From Poa pratensis (Eukaryota; Streptophyta; Magnoliopsida; Poales; Poaceae): a DNA stretch of 64,000 nt. The translations under genes and the position numbers were made by a program. Of the stretch, positions 21,931-34,099 are shown piece by piece. Each line of letters starts with the position of its first letter. The stretch's first letter is position 1. The notes below the pieces were generated by a model. That model ran no database searches and was not told the origin of the DNA. It saw only the letters and a list, made by a program, of their open reading frames with translations. The stretch is from positions 2,393,198-2,457,197 of the forward strand of contig CAMZMU010000013.1 in the NCBI GenBank assembly GCA_947311845.1, given 5' to 3'.

Positions 21931-23495
21931 AAGATGAAAATTATACCACTGATTCAAGTGACAAAATCCACAACTTTGGTAGTTGAATGCAGATCTGCTC
22001 GTCCACCTCGTACCCCTGTGCAAACAAGATAAAGAAATAATTTCAGAGATGTGCAAGGATTTGAGATACACAGAGCAAGCGGAGCCACAGCCTCTACGCA
22101 CTCCCAAGCAACGTTCACGAGCAGCACAACACAAATTCGAGGCGAGCTCGGCCCCTACCTCGTCGCCCCTTCCAACCATCTACCCGAGCTGGCGTTCCCA
22201 TCGCCGACCGAGACAGGAAGCGAGCTAGGAGGAGGGGCCCTGCCGCCGAGCAAGAAAATGAGAGGAAAGGAGGAGGATACCTCGCGCCGCCGTCCGGATT
22301 AGCCCCGCCGCCGCCGCCTCTGGTCGCCCCCTGTCGATTTCTTGCAAATTCCGCCGCCGCCCCTGCTTACCGAGATAAAAGAGGAGGGTTAGGAGCTAGG
22401 AGGGAGAGGCCAGCTGCCGACCAAGGGAATGAGGGGAGAGGAAGATGGCTACCCGCCGCCGCCGTCCCGGAGTCGTTCCGTCGAGGTCCCCGGCGCCGCC
22501 TCGATTTCTTGTCGGCCTCGCCTCTGGTTCGCGAGAGAGGATGTGAGGAGAGACGAGGGGGATAGGATAAGGTTGGGGTCTTTTTTCTCTTCTTTCGCGA
22601 GCGGTGAGCCAGCGGAAACGGCGCGAAAAATATTTTCGGGTGAGACTAGCGTGGGAGCCAGCGGTGGTTAGCGCCATCCGCCCGATTTGGTGGGACGAGC
22701 AGAGCCACCGTTTCGCAGGAATATTCGGGGAATCTGGATACCCCTGCCACCCCTACCCTCTCAACCAAACGTATGGTAGCCACTAAAAAAATGGCTACCG
22801 CTACCACTTTGGGGATACCCCTCAACCAGGATAAGGTCGGGACTCGGGAAGGAATTGGGGAGCGTCAAGATTCAAGAATTCAAGATCATCAGGTAATTCT
22901 TAGCTGAAAAACTATATGAGATCTTGCTGGGCGATTCAGTATTTTCGTGTTCTCAGTCTGATGTCTTATTTATTTTACTTTACTTCACATACAACTGCAT
23001 CCAGAGAAACGAGTACACAGGTTGTAATCATGTTGCATTGATGTTTTTTTTTAAGTTTTAAAGCGGTCGTATCCGCCATCCGATTAGATAAAATAGAGGT
23101 TTATGTACAGAATTTTGAGAAAGGGAAAAATCTCTTTACAAAAACAAAACAGAAAACTAGTCTACAGGATCATGCGTGTAGTCTCATTTGCCTTGAGGTT
23201 TGTTAGCAAGGTGCTATGAATAAGTTTGTAGTCTCGTTTCTCATGATTATACTGGAGGTTTGTTAGCATGCTATTTGTATATATTTTATATGCGTTGTAG
23301 CTTCTATGATACTTGGTTTGAAACAAAGGCAAGAAAAACATCAGATATTTGTTTCTAATGAAAAATTACCATTCTTTATGACTTTATAATATATGTATCT
23401 ATTTCTGTATCGATCGGAATTTTTCTCACTATTGGGCCCATCGGTGAAGCTCGCCCCGGGGCCTTTGAAATCTTAGAGCCGGCCATGTGTGGTTC

Positions 23496-23760
23496 TTGTA
23501 TCACTCCTGCCGACGCTGAACATGTATTGTCATTTTTCATTTTCGTTTCTCTTGTGTATAAGCTGCTGCTGGGAAACTGCAGGCATGTTGCACTTAACCT
23601 GCTGCCGATGTGCAAAGATGTGGTAAAGGAAGGAACTATATCTATATATCATAACCTCTATCTCTTCGTCGTGTTTGCTGGTCTGCGCAGCGTGCCACCG
23701 AGCAAGCATATGATCGCGCTTTTACATAGGGACAACTATGTACATTTGTAGCGGTGGCTG
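23496..23760. other. Sequence between hAT and LINE-like block, nothing recognised
   Basis: An 88-codon plus frame (23485-23751) crosses the hAT boundary and shows no known motif. It is probably chance. Confidence 0.4.
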
Positions 23761-24900
23761 TTCGGGCAGCGCTGCAGGCAGAGAGCGCAGCGGCTGCTGG
23801 CCTAGCGGCGCTCAGCCGTGAGATCAGCGGCGGGCGGCGTCCTCTCCATCGCTTCTAGCGCTGCTGGGGGACCGCCGGTCGTTGGGCGTGGCGGTGGAGT
23901 AGGGTTTGGCCGCGGTGGCCGCGTTGATCTGGGGGCTTCTCGTGGGGCTGCCAGCGACCCATTCGTCTGGCGCGTGGCGGTGAAGTCCTACAGTCCTGGA
24001 TCGAATAAATGGTGGTTCGGCGGTGGCCCTAGTGGTTTTCTTCCACCCAACGCACCCATCTACCAGCTGCCGGTCATCCTCGATTTGGCCGTCGACGAGT
24101 TCTGGATGTCACCGTTGGCGGTCTTCACGGATTGGCGTATGTGCTCCCAAACCTCTGATTCGGATGGGATCCGGTCGTGCGCATCTTCAAATTTCAGCCC
24201 GTGGGGCTTCAAGAGGGCGTGCCGCGAAGCTCCGCTTTCCGTTGGCACCATGAAACATATCGAAACTTTGCGATTTCTACGGTGTTGAACAGAGGCAGGG
24301 AATGTCAAGACGGATATGATTGGAAGACCAATTTTGGCAGGTACAGAGTATTGGATGCGACGAAGACATCGCTTCACAGGCTGTTGTGCGGGCATGGCTG
24401 TAGGATGAGATTCCTGTTCGAACCGCACACGTGCATGTCAACATAGTGATTGGTGCTTTGCATCAGCGGCCTCGGTGCGGTTGGTATCACTCGGGGATTT
24501 CAGTTTTGGTGGCGCTCTTTGAGTGCCGAGTCTCGATATCAAGGGTGAAAACCCTAGGTCTGACCTTCATTGGTTGTACCTGGCAGTGACATTTTCCTTG
24601 TTGAAGGCATTGGCTTGAGAGTTCGGATTTTCTTCTGGGTGAAAACCTACAATGTTTGATTGGGCGATGACAGCGCTCCTGCATTGTTCCCTTCTTGGAG
24701 GCGGGCTTTTGGAGAACCTATTCTTCTCGTGCATTGTTCCCTTCTTGGAGGCGGGCTTTTGGAGAACCTATTCTGTAGTCCTTGGTGTTGTATTGGTAGT
24801 TTGGGTCTGGCTGTTGCGAGTGATTGATCGCTGTGGCGGGGTCCTTTTCTTTCTTCTTCTTTTTCTTTTTTAGCTGTGTGCATCTTTTGATCCCAGCCGA
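23760..24900 (+). mobile_element. Probable LINE 3' untranslated/non-coding fragment
   Basis: GC-rich then T-rich sequence with GGTGAAAACCCTAGGTCTG-like text, ending in a pyrimidine stretch and GCTGTGTGCATCTTTTGAT. This style is common in 3' regions of grass non-LTR elements. No ORF2 domain is present. The assignment rests on general resemblance only. Confidence 0.3.
24681..24774 (+). repeat. 50-bp perfect tandem duplication
   Basis: GCATTGTTCCCTTCTTGGAG plus the following 24 bases occur at 24681 and again at 24731 with no difference, which implies a recent local duplication. Confidence 0.9.
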
Positions 24901-24959
24901 TCTGCATTTCTAGTTCCCGGTTGTGCGTGCCTCGCAGCAGGACATTAACATCCTTGGGT

Positions 24960-25300
24960 CCATGTTTAGATGTTCTTGCCTCCTTAGTTTGATAGTCCTC
25001 CTTCCTCTTCTAGAGTTATGACGCCTATGTGCGCCTCTTCATTATTGTCTTGGTTTGTGTCTACATCCGCCTCATCTTTATCGCCTGAAAACAGCTCTCT
25101 CTAACCACTGCCGGCCGCAAGCAAAATGAAACAGTAGGAAGATTACGAAAACAGATAAACTATACATACTCGAAAAGAACAACGAATTAACAACTTATAT
25201 TACCTCTAGATCAATGTATGTGGGTCCAAACCATGCAGTTTCCCAGCGGCATCTCATATACATGTTCAGCGAGAGGAATACGACAACCACATCTATACAT
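24960..25300 (-). pseudogene. Relic of an NLR 3' end (paralogue A)
   Basis: Seen on the minus strand: an exon tail FGPTYIDLE ending at donor GTAATA (25204), an intron, an acceptor-like CGGCAG near 25110, and a last-exon-like acidic frame (GDKDEADVDTNQDNNEE). This aligns position by position with the 3' end of the intact NLR gene (25500-25840) and with 62721-63005. The rest of the gene is absent to the right, where copy B begins. It probably derives from tandem duplication of NLR genes. Confidence 0.55.
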
Positions 25301-25665
25301 ACGTGTCCTACTTGGTGCACCTTCAGCGACGCAGGATTCTCGGTGAACCTGCATTGCTGCCGGGAGGAGTCCATATGATGTTGCTTCCTATGAACTTCAT
25401 TTACGAGATTTTAAGTCGTAGCTACCAACATGAAATTGTCATTCGCATCCTTGTAATGCATTCCTTAATGGTATCATGGAGATGATCTTGCAACATGCAG
25501 ATGATCTTGCCTCCTTAATTCGCGGGTCCTCCTTCCTCTCCTAGAGTTACCACGTGCTCATATATGGCCCATGCATTCCTCCTCCTTCCGTCTTGGCAGT
25601 CTTCTACACCCCCTTCCTCTTCATCCCCTAATCGGACCAGGGGAGATAGGCACTACATCTTCAGA

Positions 25666-28600
25666 CTATGACAACTCCTGGCAAGCAAAACGAAACAGTA
25701 GCAAGTGCATATTCAGGCTCTAGCATATAGAGTAGTGAACTATCAACATGGAACGGAACTAACAACAAGAGATACCGATTAGCTATACATAATGGAAAGA
25801 AGGAAACTGATCAACAACATGTATACATTACCTGCAGATCGATGTTTGTCTCCATGCTATAGGGTTCACTTGTGTAAAATAGGTGCCATCTCTTTTCAAT
25901 ACCTCCATCAACATCATCTGCATAAGCCTCGACATGCTGGATATGACTGAACTTGTCCCATTCGGGGCCAGACTTTCCCAAAGCCATGGAGGCGAGTACC
26001 TCTCTGCTGCAGTCCATGAGCAAATGACTTGGCTTTACAGTTTGCAGGTACATCGGGAGTTGTTTCTCCCTATAGTGAACTGTAAGCACGAGTCTCCTGA
26101 GTGCATTAATCTCCTGCAGTGACTTGAGCTTTCGACAACAATAAATATCAAGCTTTTGTAATTTGGGGAAATTGGAGATCCTACCCAGGTTCGGTAAGTC
26201 AGACAGGTCGAGCTCGACAACAGAATCAAAGTTCTCTAGAGACTGGAGTCGCTGGACAGCCCATATGGTTAACTTTTTCAAAGCCCTTGCATTGGAGGCA
26301 AGTCCAGAAGGGATAAACCTCAATTTGCAAGTTCGGATATAAAGTTCCTCCAAGGACGACATAGCTTGCACTTCCACATTCCACTCCCACTCCTCCCATT
26401 CCACCATTTTATCGAAGATCAACTTGTGCAGTCTTGGAAACGCAGTCGCGGCCTGGGATGAAGGGTGGAGAAGCTGACTGTGGGGCAGCACGAATTCAAG
26501 GCCAATACGCTTGATTGCTGGAGCTTGGTTGACCCTTAGAAACTCCAGACACGGGAGCTGACATAGGCCATCAGTGAGTTGGGTGCAACAAGCCAGGCCA
26601 TCCATCTTCAGTATCCTCAAGCTATTGAGTGGCGTCATCGTTGTCGACATCATCCATCTTGGGAGTTGTCGCCCAAAATATCCCCAGATGTGAATATCTT
26701 CTATGCAAGATGGAGGACAAAGCTCATCAAACACCTGCTCGATTATTCCTTGATCCTTCTCAGATACTCTCTCTTTTACCAATCCATCATCACCCGGTCT
26801 ACTACTACAGCCTAAGCTCATCAATGACAAATGCACCTTTTCATGAAGCTTGGCCGTTATGGCGAATAAGGCTGTGGATACATTCTCGAGACCAAATAAT
26901 CCAATGTGCCTAAGCTGTGAAAGAGGTCCAAGCTCTTCCAAACTGCACCACTCACCATGCATGTGGGCTTGGAACCCATGTAGTGTTCTCAATTTTGTTA
27001 GAGCATGGAAACCCCTAGGCATACTATTTACATAGCCACCAAGGTTAAGATATCTCAGTTCCCGTAACTTCACAATGCTGTCGGGAAATTTAACAAGATT
27101 CTTACAACGAACAAGTCTAATATGTTGTAAGAATTTCATCTTGTGGATGCTCTCTGGGAGGCTTTTTATATCACTACTTACTACTGACAAATACCTTAAG
27201 TGTTTGAGCTGATATAGAGATTCAACCAATCCATCAAAATCAGTGAATTCTACATGTAGAATCCGTAGACTTGAGAATATACCCAAGGAATCACCGGGTC
27301 GAATCTTGAATTTTCCAGTTAATATTAATGATCTTAGTGATTTCTGCACTTGTAAACTTCTCCACCCAAATTCTTCTGATTCCACTCCTTCAGTTTCTAT
27401 AGACACCCTAAGAAACCTCTCCAACCTAAGTTTACTATTATCACTTTCTCCATTGTGAACTACTAGTGATTCATCTCTAGTCATATATTGAGCAAATGAA
27501 CGAACAACATCATGCATATGGCAAACATATTGACCGGAGTAGGATGTATCTGGCTCTATAAGGTTTCTCACTATTAATTCCTTATGGTACTCAATTCCTA
27601 ATTCTTCATATCTATCTGAGTCCCCATGAACAAATCCTTCACCGATCCACATGCTCACAAAATGTACGTCACCTAAAATCATTTTTTTTGGCTTAAGGGA
27701 GAAGTGTAGAAAGCATTGTTTTAAACAAGGGGACAAGTCCTCGTAGCTAAGATGTATTGCATAGTTGAGCTCTTCTGGCATTTGAGATACTGACCATATG
27801 CTATCATTTAGGACCTTTTCCCAATCGTGTCGTTCTTTCCCTCTCTGGCATAAGAGTCCTCCCACAACTTTTATAGCAAGCGGTAAACCATCACATTTAG
27901 CTATAATTTTCAATCCAATATCCTTTAGCGTATCAACATTAGATTCACTTTTCTCATTTGTGAGTACCTGCAAGAAGTTTAAATTTATAGAGTTAATAAT
28001 GAAGACATAACACATTAAGAGTGACTAGTGTTGTTCTTTTATTACTAATAAGCTACATCATCAGCAAAGAAAAGCACTAACAAAATTGTATTCCCAAGCA
28101 AAAGCATCGAGTTGTCTATTAATTTATTATTTAAAGCAACGGTCATGAAGACATCTTGTCGATCCATCTTATCACCGAGAACTACAAAAGCTTTAGACAT
28201 ATAAGAATGGGTTGCTATCATTCCTTGCTTTTTATAGAACATGACCTAGAAAACGAAAACAATGTTTTGGTTATAAGGATGAAACGATTAAGCATTATTT
28301 ATGTGAATACCAGTTTGCTCGTACTACATGGTCTATCATTCAGGCTGCTTCTAATTTTATATCCGTCATTTAGTGTATCAAATATGTTTGGTTGCTGGCT
28401 ATGGTGTATTAAGATGAAACGAAGAGCCCAAATCCTGGTGGTGACATCGGCACTTTGCTGGTCGCTATGTCACGTTATGAATGGGTAGATCCTACTAGAA
28501 ATTTCAAGGCAGACACGCATGAACTTTTTTAAGTGGACATCTACTTATATCATGCAATGTGAACTTGCTCGATGTACCCATTCATCACGTGTATAACCAG

Positions 28601-29946
28601 CAATTAGTACACTCAAACACCAAGTGGGGTTAGAGAGAAATTCAAGGGAGATGAGCATTGGGGCTTTGTAAGTGCTTCAAGTTCACCACGATGGACATAC
28701 TAATCCACCACTAACAAGCAATCGGTATCTTCACTAGTATTATTCTGACTATAGTGATTATCAAACAAAGGTGGAAATATCTAATATAATAACACACTAA
28801 ACAATATGCAGAAGGAACCACGGCAATAAGTATTGACGATTTTCATGGAAATATGGCTGGCGCCCATTCATCGAAGATTATCACTGTTATTAAATTGAAT
28901 TGAAGTTAAACACTGACCTGCTTCTTGAGCAATGACCAACCATCTTGGGGCTCTAATTTTTCAACATGATGGTAGGGATGGACAGCTTTCATGCCTCGGG
29001 CAACAGTATCATGTCTTGTCGTTATGAGGACTCGGCTACCAGAGGCGCCGTGGCTAAAAGGAGCTTTTAGTAGATTGTTCCATTCAGTGTTGCCCCACAT
29101 GTCATCCAACACAAGAAAGAACTTCTTGTTCCTCATGGCGCTTTCAAGAGCCTGCACAAGTAGAGACTTGTCTTGAGTCCCACCCTGAGGAAGGATTCCT
29201 TTGGCGGCGACGATGGCCGTCTTCAGCAGCTCAGCCTCGCTGAACTCTTTTGTGATGCTTAGCCATATCTTTGTATTGAACCCATGCTCGATGGCCTCAT
29301 CATTGAAGACCTTCTTGGCAAGAGTTGTCTTGCCAATCCCACCAACACCCACAATGGCGAACACCATGATGCTATCAATACCATTTTTGTTTCTCAACTT
29401 CTCCACCAGGGCTTTTGTATCCTCTTCAATCTTCTCCCCCACCACACTCGATCGCTCCAACACCGGATCTGTCTTCCGGTAAGCAGCATTGGGCCGGGAC
29501 ATCCTCCGATCCTCATAGGAACCGAGATGGAGGAAGCTGAATGCAGCGCTTCGCTCCTTGATGGAGTCGAGCGTCTGGTTGAGCTTCTTGATGCGGCTGC
29601 CGATTTCATGGGCGAATCGGGGATTCCGCAGGCAGAAGAGCAAGGGGTTGCAGCATCCCACGTCCGGTGTGGACAAGCCCTGCTCCATGATCTTGAGATG
29701 GCAGAGGTCGAGGATGTCGGTGGCCTCGTACATGGCACGCTTGAGCTCTGCCACCCACTCCTGCACACTCTCGTCGGTGATGCGCCTCCTCTCAGCATCG
29801 ACGAGGAGGTTCTTGAGGTCCTTGAGCTTGACACCCATCTTGTCGATGTCGCCGGTGACACCGAGCACCATCCCCAGCTCCTCTTCCGCCACCTGCTTGA
29901 GCAGGTCACCGAGGTAGGACGCGAAGGCATCCAGCACTATCGCCAT
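25666..29946 (-). CDS. CC-NBS-LRR disease-resistance protein (NLR)
   Basis: Three exons on the minus strand: 29946-28918, 27967-25832 and a predicted tiny last exon 25677-25666, with introns GTCAGT..CAG and GTAATG..CAG; about 1058 residues. Domains: Rx-type coiled coil (1-150; EWVAELKRAMYEATDILDL at 63-81), P-loop GVGGIGKTT (200-208), kinase-2 LVLDDMW (278-284), RNBS-B GSRVLITTR (303-311), GLPL (370-373), RNBS-D CLKQCFLHFS (424-433), MHDV (494-497), then leucine-rich repeats to about 1000. Known role: cytoplasmic immune receptor; ADP/ATP switch in the NB-ARC, recognition by the LRR. No stops or frameshifts, all key residues present. The ATG is the only Met before the coiled coil and follows a TATA box by about 80 bp. 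The last exon encodes only Glu-Leu-Ser; paralogues have a longer acidic tail there. Confidence 0.9.
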
Positions 29947-30024
29947 GACTTCTTCTTAGGCGATATTTGATTGGTTTTACAGGGGGTTTGAAAGGTGTAG
30001 AGTTGCAATGCAGCAGGGCTGCAT

Positions 30025-30031
30025 TTTTATA
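30025..30031 (-). promoter_or_regulatory. TATA box of the NLR gene
   Basis: CGCTATAAAAATGC on the minus strand, about 80 bp upstream of the start codon at 29946, leaving a leader of roughly 50 bp. Confidence 0.65.
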
Positions 30032-30362
30032 GCGGGATGAGTTGATGCTAAGGGTGCCTAGGGAGCTAGGTGGATCCTTAGTTAGCTTGACCATGACAAA
30101 AGATGATGCCTTGCTTTTCTTGAATGGCTGGAAACGCACGCACAGCCCATGGTTTCTTTTCCTTTTTAGCAGGGCAAGAAAGGAATTGCTTCCTTCCTGC
30201 TTTTGTAATCAGGAACAACATTGAGTATGCTCTCATCTAAGCATATAATCACTCACCGGCAATGGTTTGAATAGCCTCTGTAAGTAAGTGGAATGGGTCG
30301 TAAAGGCATGTTGTGTTCAAATTTTAGCTATAACCAAAGCCTAGAACGGCTATGTATGTGAG

Positions 30363-31079
30363 TTTTTTTTTCCGATAAGGAGCTTATATTAATATCGTGA
30401 AGATACCAATTACACTCAGCCTCTACAACAACGTGTTGCCCTAGCGGCCACACGGATGCTCACAGCCCAGAAAAAAGAAGAAAAATTACAAAAAAAGAAA
30501 AGTCCCGCTACAGTGATCTATCCTTGTAGCAGCAGACCTAACACCAACAAAATAGTACCAGAAGTCCAGCTTCTCCAGAAGCGACGCCTTCAAGAAGGGA
30601 ACAGTGCTCAAGCGCCGTCGTCGCCCTAATAATAGATCATAGGTTTTCATCCTGAAAAAAGTCCGCACTCTAAAAAACAATGCCTTCAACAAGATCATTG
30701 CTAGGCACAACCAATTAAGGTCAGATCTTGGGTTTTCATCCTGAAAGTTTAGACTCTGAACTTCTCCTGTGCTGTCACCCCCACTTGCCGTTGTCGCTGC
30801 TCTAAGTTACGATTCACCAAACCAATCTCTCATCGCCACCAGGACTCGAACCACCAATACTAATTCTCAAATCTCGGCTTCCATGCCATATACTAGTTCT
30901 CAAATCTCGGCTTCCATGCCATTCTCCGCACACTGACTTTACCATGGAACAGAACAAGTTCACGATGGCAACAGACTGCAGAGCTTCGCAACGCTTTCTC
31001 TGAAACCAAACGGTCAGAAAAAACATGGTTGCGCGCAACCGAATCCCACCCGATCCGGCAATCTCCAGGCTTGAGTTGC
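30363..31079 (-). mobile_element. Non-LTR retrotransposon 3'-end remnant, target of Gypsy-2
   Basis: A T-run (30363-30371) then CCGATAAGGAGCTTATATTA and CAGCCTCTACAACAACG on the plus strand. On the minus strand this is a poly(A)-ended LINE-type tail. A short tandem duplication (CTCAAATCTCGGCTTCCATG) sits at 30866-30920. Gypsy-2 begins at 31080. The GC-rich sequence after Gypsy-2 (45257-45560) may be the other part of the same remnant, but no shared target duplication proves this. Confidence 0.45.
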
Positions 31080-31535
31080 TGTCGTGGGGTCACTCTTCGA
31101 CTACCCCACGGTGGGGATACCTGGGTCACGCCAAGCCTATCAGCCTTATGACGAAGGCCCAAGGAAGGCCCAAGAAGGACGACGTGCGGCCCAAGATAGT
31201 CGACGTTAGGTCATGTGACTCCAGCCATGCTTGTAAGCGCCATCGGCACCGTTCACCTGAGACCTAGCCTACCATATAAAGGCTAGGAGGGTCCTTCGTC
31301 TAGGGTACGCTCATAGCCGCCACCACAAACCCTAGCGAGATTGCCATCTCGCCATTGTAGCCACAACTCGCCATTCAATACCAGACAAGCAGGAAGTAGG
31401 GTGTTATCCTCCGGGAGCCTGAACCTGGGTAAACGCCTTGTTTGTCAGCCGTCGTGATCACCAGCGCTCATCTCTCTCCCCTTCAATCAACCCGAGGTGC
31501 ACAACCCAGGGATTTGCCGAGTCCACCCCTCGTCA
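31080..31535 (+). repeat. 5' LTR of Gypsy-2
   Basis: Starts TGTCGTGGGG. Contains a TATA box CCATATAAAGG (31271-31279) and ends CTCGTCA just before ATTGGCGCC. Identical to the 3' LTR over 428 bp except for two transitions (T/C near 31441 and A/G near 31495). Confidence 0.88.
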
Positions 31536-31537
31536 AT

Positions 31538-31555
31538 TGGCGCCGTATGTGGGAA
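31538..31555 (+). other. Primer-binding site of Gypsy-2
   Basis: TGGCGCCGTATGTGGGAA three bases after the LTR end. TGGCGCC is the complement of a tRNA 3' end widely used by grass gypsy elements. Confidence 0.75.
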
Positions 31556-31573
31556 AGAACGAGCGCTGGAACC

Positions 31574-32261
31574 ATGGTCGCACCGGCTCCATCGACTTTG
31601 AAGACCGACGTCTGCATCACCAAGGAGCCAATCTGCTTCGGCTCCTTCGAGTACACCTTCCACCCGCCGGCCCACCGCTCGGTGTACGCCGATCTGCACG
31701 TAGGTATGTGCCTCACCTTCGGTACCATGCACTACTTCGTAGACAGCTGTGGAGTACTCAGATCCGCGGTGATCGCACCGCGCGCGGTGGTGGCACCCGC
31801 ATCTGCCGCGACTCCCCCAACCACGCTCCCACCCGCTGCGGAGATCGCATCTGCTGCGACTACGGCGACATCATCTTCGACTGCTGAGAAGGTCGCATCC
31901 GCCTCGACTACACCGACCGCCTCCGCTGCGGCAAAGATCGCGCCCAACACGGCCACGCCACCAGCGTCTCCGGCTGTCACGGAGATCGCATCGGCTACGA
32001 CTACATCGACCACCTCGTCGACCACCGCGCGGATCGAGTCTACTTCGACTACCTCGATCGCGTCGCTGGCAAGGCCAAGATCTACGTCAACTTCGACTAC
32101 ATCGACCACACCTTCGCGCGCGACGGAGGTCGCGTCATTCTACACCGCGCCACTCGCGTCTCCGTCGACTTACAAGATCGTCAACAAGCCAATCGCGCCC
32201 GCGTCAACGACGGCGACATCACTCCTCGTGTCAGCGGCGGAGATCGCGGAACTTCCCAACG
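31574..32261 (+). pseudogene. Gypsy-2 gag-region remnant with Thr/Ala/Ser-rich repeats
   Basis: An ORF from ATG 31574 (MVAPAPSTLK) gives about 80 residues of ordinary composition and then a Ser/Thr/Ala-rich low-complexity tail built on GAGATCGCATC-like repeats. It joins the RNase H segment directly at about 32262. No zinc knuckle, protease or RT lies between. Inference: a deletion of several kb joined the 5' leader/gag region to RNase H. Confidence 0.6.
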
Positions 32262-33918
32262 CCCTCCAACAACGAGGCAGAGTATGAGGCCCTGATCCAC
32301 GGCATGCGGATGGCCAAGAACTGCGGCGCCACTCACCTCATGATCTACGGAGACTCCTACCTCGTCGTGCAACAAACCATGAAGCAATGTGACGCCATCG
32401 CCGACAACATGATCGCCTACAGGGACCTGTACAACCAGCTGGAAGGTACCTTCGACGGCTGCGAGCTGCGGCACGTCGGCCGCGAGAGCAACGAGGAAGC
32501 CGACACCCTCGCCAACCTGGGCTCAAACAAAGCGCCGGTGCCACCCGGAGTCTTCCTCGAGTGCATCATGCAACGCTCCGTCAAGCTCCGGCCCGCGCCA
32601 GGATCCTCTACATCGACAACGAGCACCACCGACCCGCCCAGCACGGAAAGGAGCCTATGGAGGTGATGCTGATCGAGCCCACATGGACGAGCCCATACCT
32701 GGCTTACATACTGCAGCTGAGGGTGCCAACGAACCCAGTCGAAGCCAAGCGCGTCATCCGGCGCTCCAAGGGCTTCACCGTCATCAACGGGGAGCTCTAC
32801 AAGCGAAGCATGTCGGGAGTCCTCCAAAGGTGCATCGACCCAGTCGACGGCCAAGCCATCTTACTCGAGATCCACGCTGGCATCTGCGGGCACCACGCCA
32901 GCAGTCGAGCCTTAGTGGCCAAAGCCTTACGAGCGGGATTCTACTGGCCCACCGCAATGCAAGACGCAGAAGAACTCGTGAGGAAATGTCTCGGCTGCCA
33001 GGAGTTCGCCAACAAGCCGCACGCACCAGCATCAGCGCTAAAGACCATCCCACTCGCCTGGCCCTTCGCTCAATGGGGGCTCGACATGGTGGGTCCACTC
33101 AAGAAGTCCTCGCCGGAGGACACACGCATCTCTTGGTGGCAGTCGACAAGTTCACGAAGTGGATCGAAGCCGTGCCTATCACAAGTTCGACTGCCTCCTC
33201 GGCAGTTAACTTCATCAGGTCGATCATCTTCAGGTTTGGAGTGCCACACAGCATCATCACCGACAACGGCACGAACTTCACAGCCGAAGAGTTCAAGGAC
33301 TTCTGCTCCGAGCAAGGCATCAAGCTCAAGTACGCATCTGTCTCGCACCCGCAGTCCAACGGACAGGTCGAAAAGGCCAATGGCTTAGTCTGCAAGGGCA
33401 TCAAGAAGCGCCTGCGAGTACCATTGAGGCGCGCTGCAGGCGCCTGGGTCGAAGAGCTGCCATCTGTGCTGTGGAGTCTCCGCACTACGCCAAACAGATC
33501 CACTCAGTACACGCCATTCTTCATGGTCTACGGCGCAGAAGCAATCATGCCGGGCGACATCAAGTTCGACGCGCCCCGCGTGGTGGCCTACGACGAGTCC
33601 GACGCAGAAGAAGCACTCGAGGACGACATGGATACCCTCGACGAAGCACGCGACATCGTCCTTACCCGCGCGGCCGTGTATCAGCAAGACTTACGCAACT
33701 ACCACGGGCGGCGACTGCGGCCCAGAGCGTTCGTCCCTGGCGACCTTGTCCTCCGCCTCAAACAGAAGAAGGTGCACAAACTCGCCTCCCCGTGGGAGGG
33801 TCCATACATCGTGACAGAGGCAATCGGCGGCGGAGCTTACCGCCTGAAGGACTCGAAGACGGGGACAGTCTGCAGCAACCCGTGGAACGTTGCGCAACTG
33901 CGCCGCTTCTATGCCTAA
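32262..33918 (+). pseudogene. Gypsy-2 pol remnant: RNase H and integrase
   Basis: Seen in three successive frames: RNase H (NNEAEYEALIHGMRMAK, YGDSYLVVQQ, RHVGRESNEEADTLANL), then the HHCC zinc region (GHHASSRALVAK..KCLGCQEF), then the integrase core with D in VAVDKFTKW, D in ITDNGTNF, E in SNGQVEKAN, and a C-terminal SPWEGPY..WNVAQL block ending at 33918. Frame shifts at about 32590 and 33110 break the chain. With almost identical LTRs, these breaks were probably present before insertion, so the copy moved using another element's proteins. Confidence 0.85.
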
Positions 33919-34099
33919 TCGACTCCCCCTTGTACCAAAGTGTACTATGTCAAGAAGCGGCAGGTTCCAGACGCACTCTTTCCCTTACCAGGGTACCTGA
34001 GGGTACTGGAAGGGTTTTAATGAGGCGGCCTGCTCGCAAAAATCAATGAAGTGATTTGTGGAACAAGCTCTCCCCTTTACTTTTTTTGTCAAAAAGCAA

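Larger units (their letters stand above)
20281..22831 (-). mobile_element. PIF/Harbinger DNA transposon nested in the hAT element
   Basis: Seen: the left end GGGTGTGTTTGGTTTGGAGG and the right terminal region share imperfect inverted blocks (GTTTGGTT, GGGTATCCCC, CCATTTTTT). The flanking trinucleotide is TAA on both sides (20278-20280 and 22832-22834), the PIF/Harbinger target. Inside are a HARBI1-type transposase remnant and a Myb/SANT-type companion remnant on the minus strand. Terminal inverted repeats are poorly matched, so boundaries are approximate. Confidence 0.68.
19970..23487. mobile_element. hAT-like DNA transposon, non-autonomous, hosting a Harbinger element
   Basis: Seen: left end CAGGGCCGGCTCTGG (19970). 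The right end, read in complement, is CATGGCCGGCTCTAAG (23487). Flanking 8-bp target duplications are TGTGGTTG (19962-19969) and TGTGGTTC (23488-23495), 7 of 8 identical. Eight-bp duplications and CAGGG-type ends are hAT hallmarks. Removing the nested element at 20281-22831 leaves about 1 kb with no transposase. Confidence 0.72.

Noticed and set aside
23818..24288. 156-codon plus-strand frame as a possible gene
   Set aside because: No motif, no start or promoter context, and it sits in sequence resembling a LINE 3' region.
29284..29970. 228-codon plus-strand frame
   Set aside because: Lies exactly opposite the conserved first exon of the NLR gene and has no domain; a shadow.
31732..32109. 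Minus-strand Val/Asp/Ala-rich frame
   Set aside because: Low-complexity shadow of the Thr/Ala repeats in the Gypsy-2 gag-region remnant.
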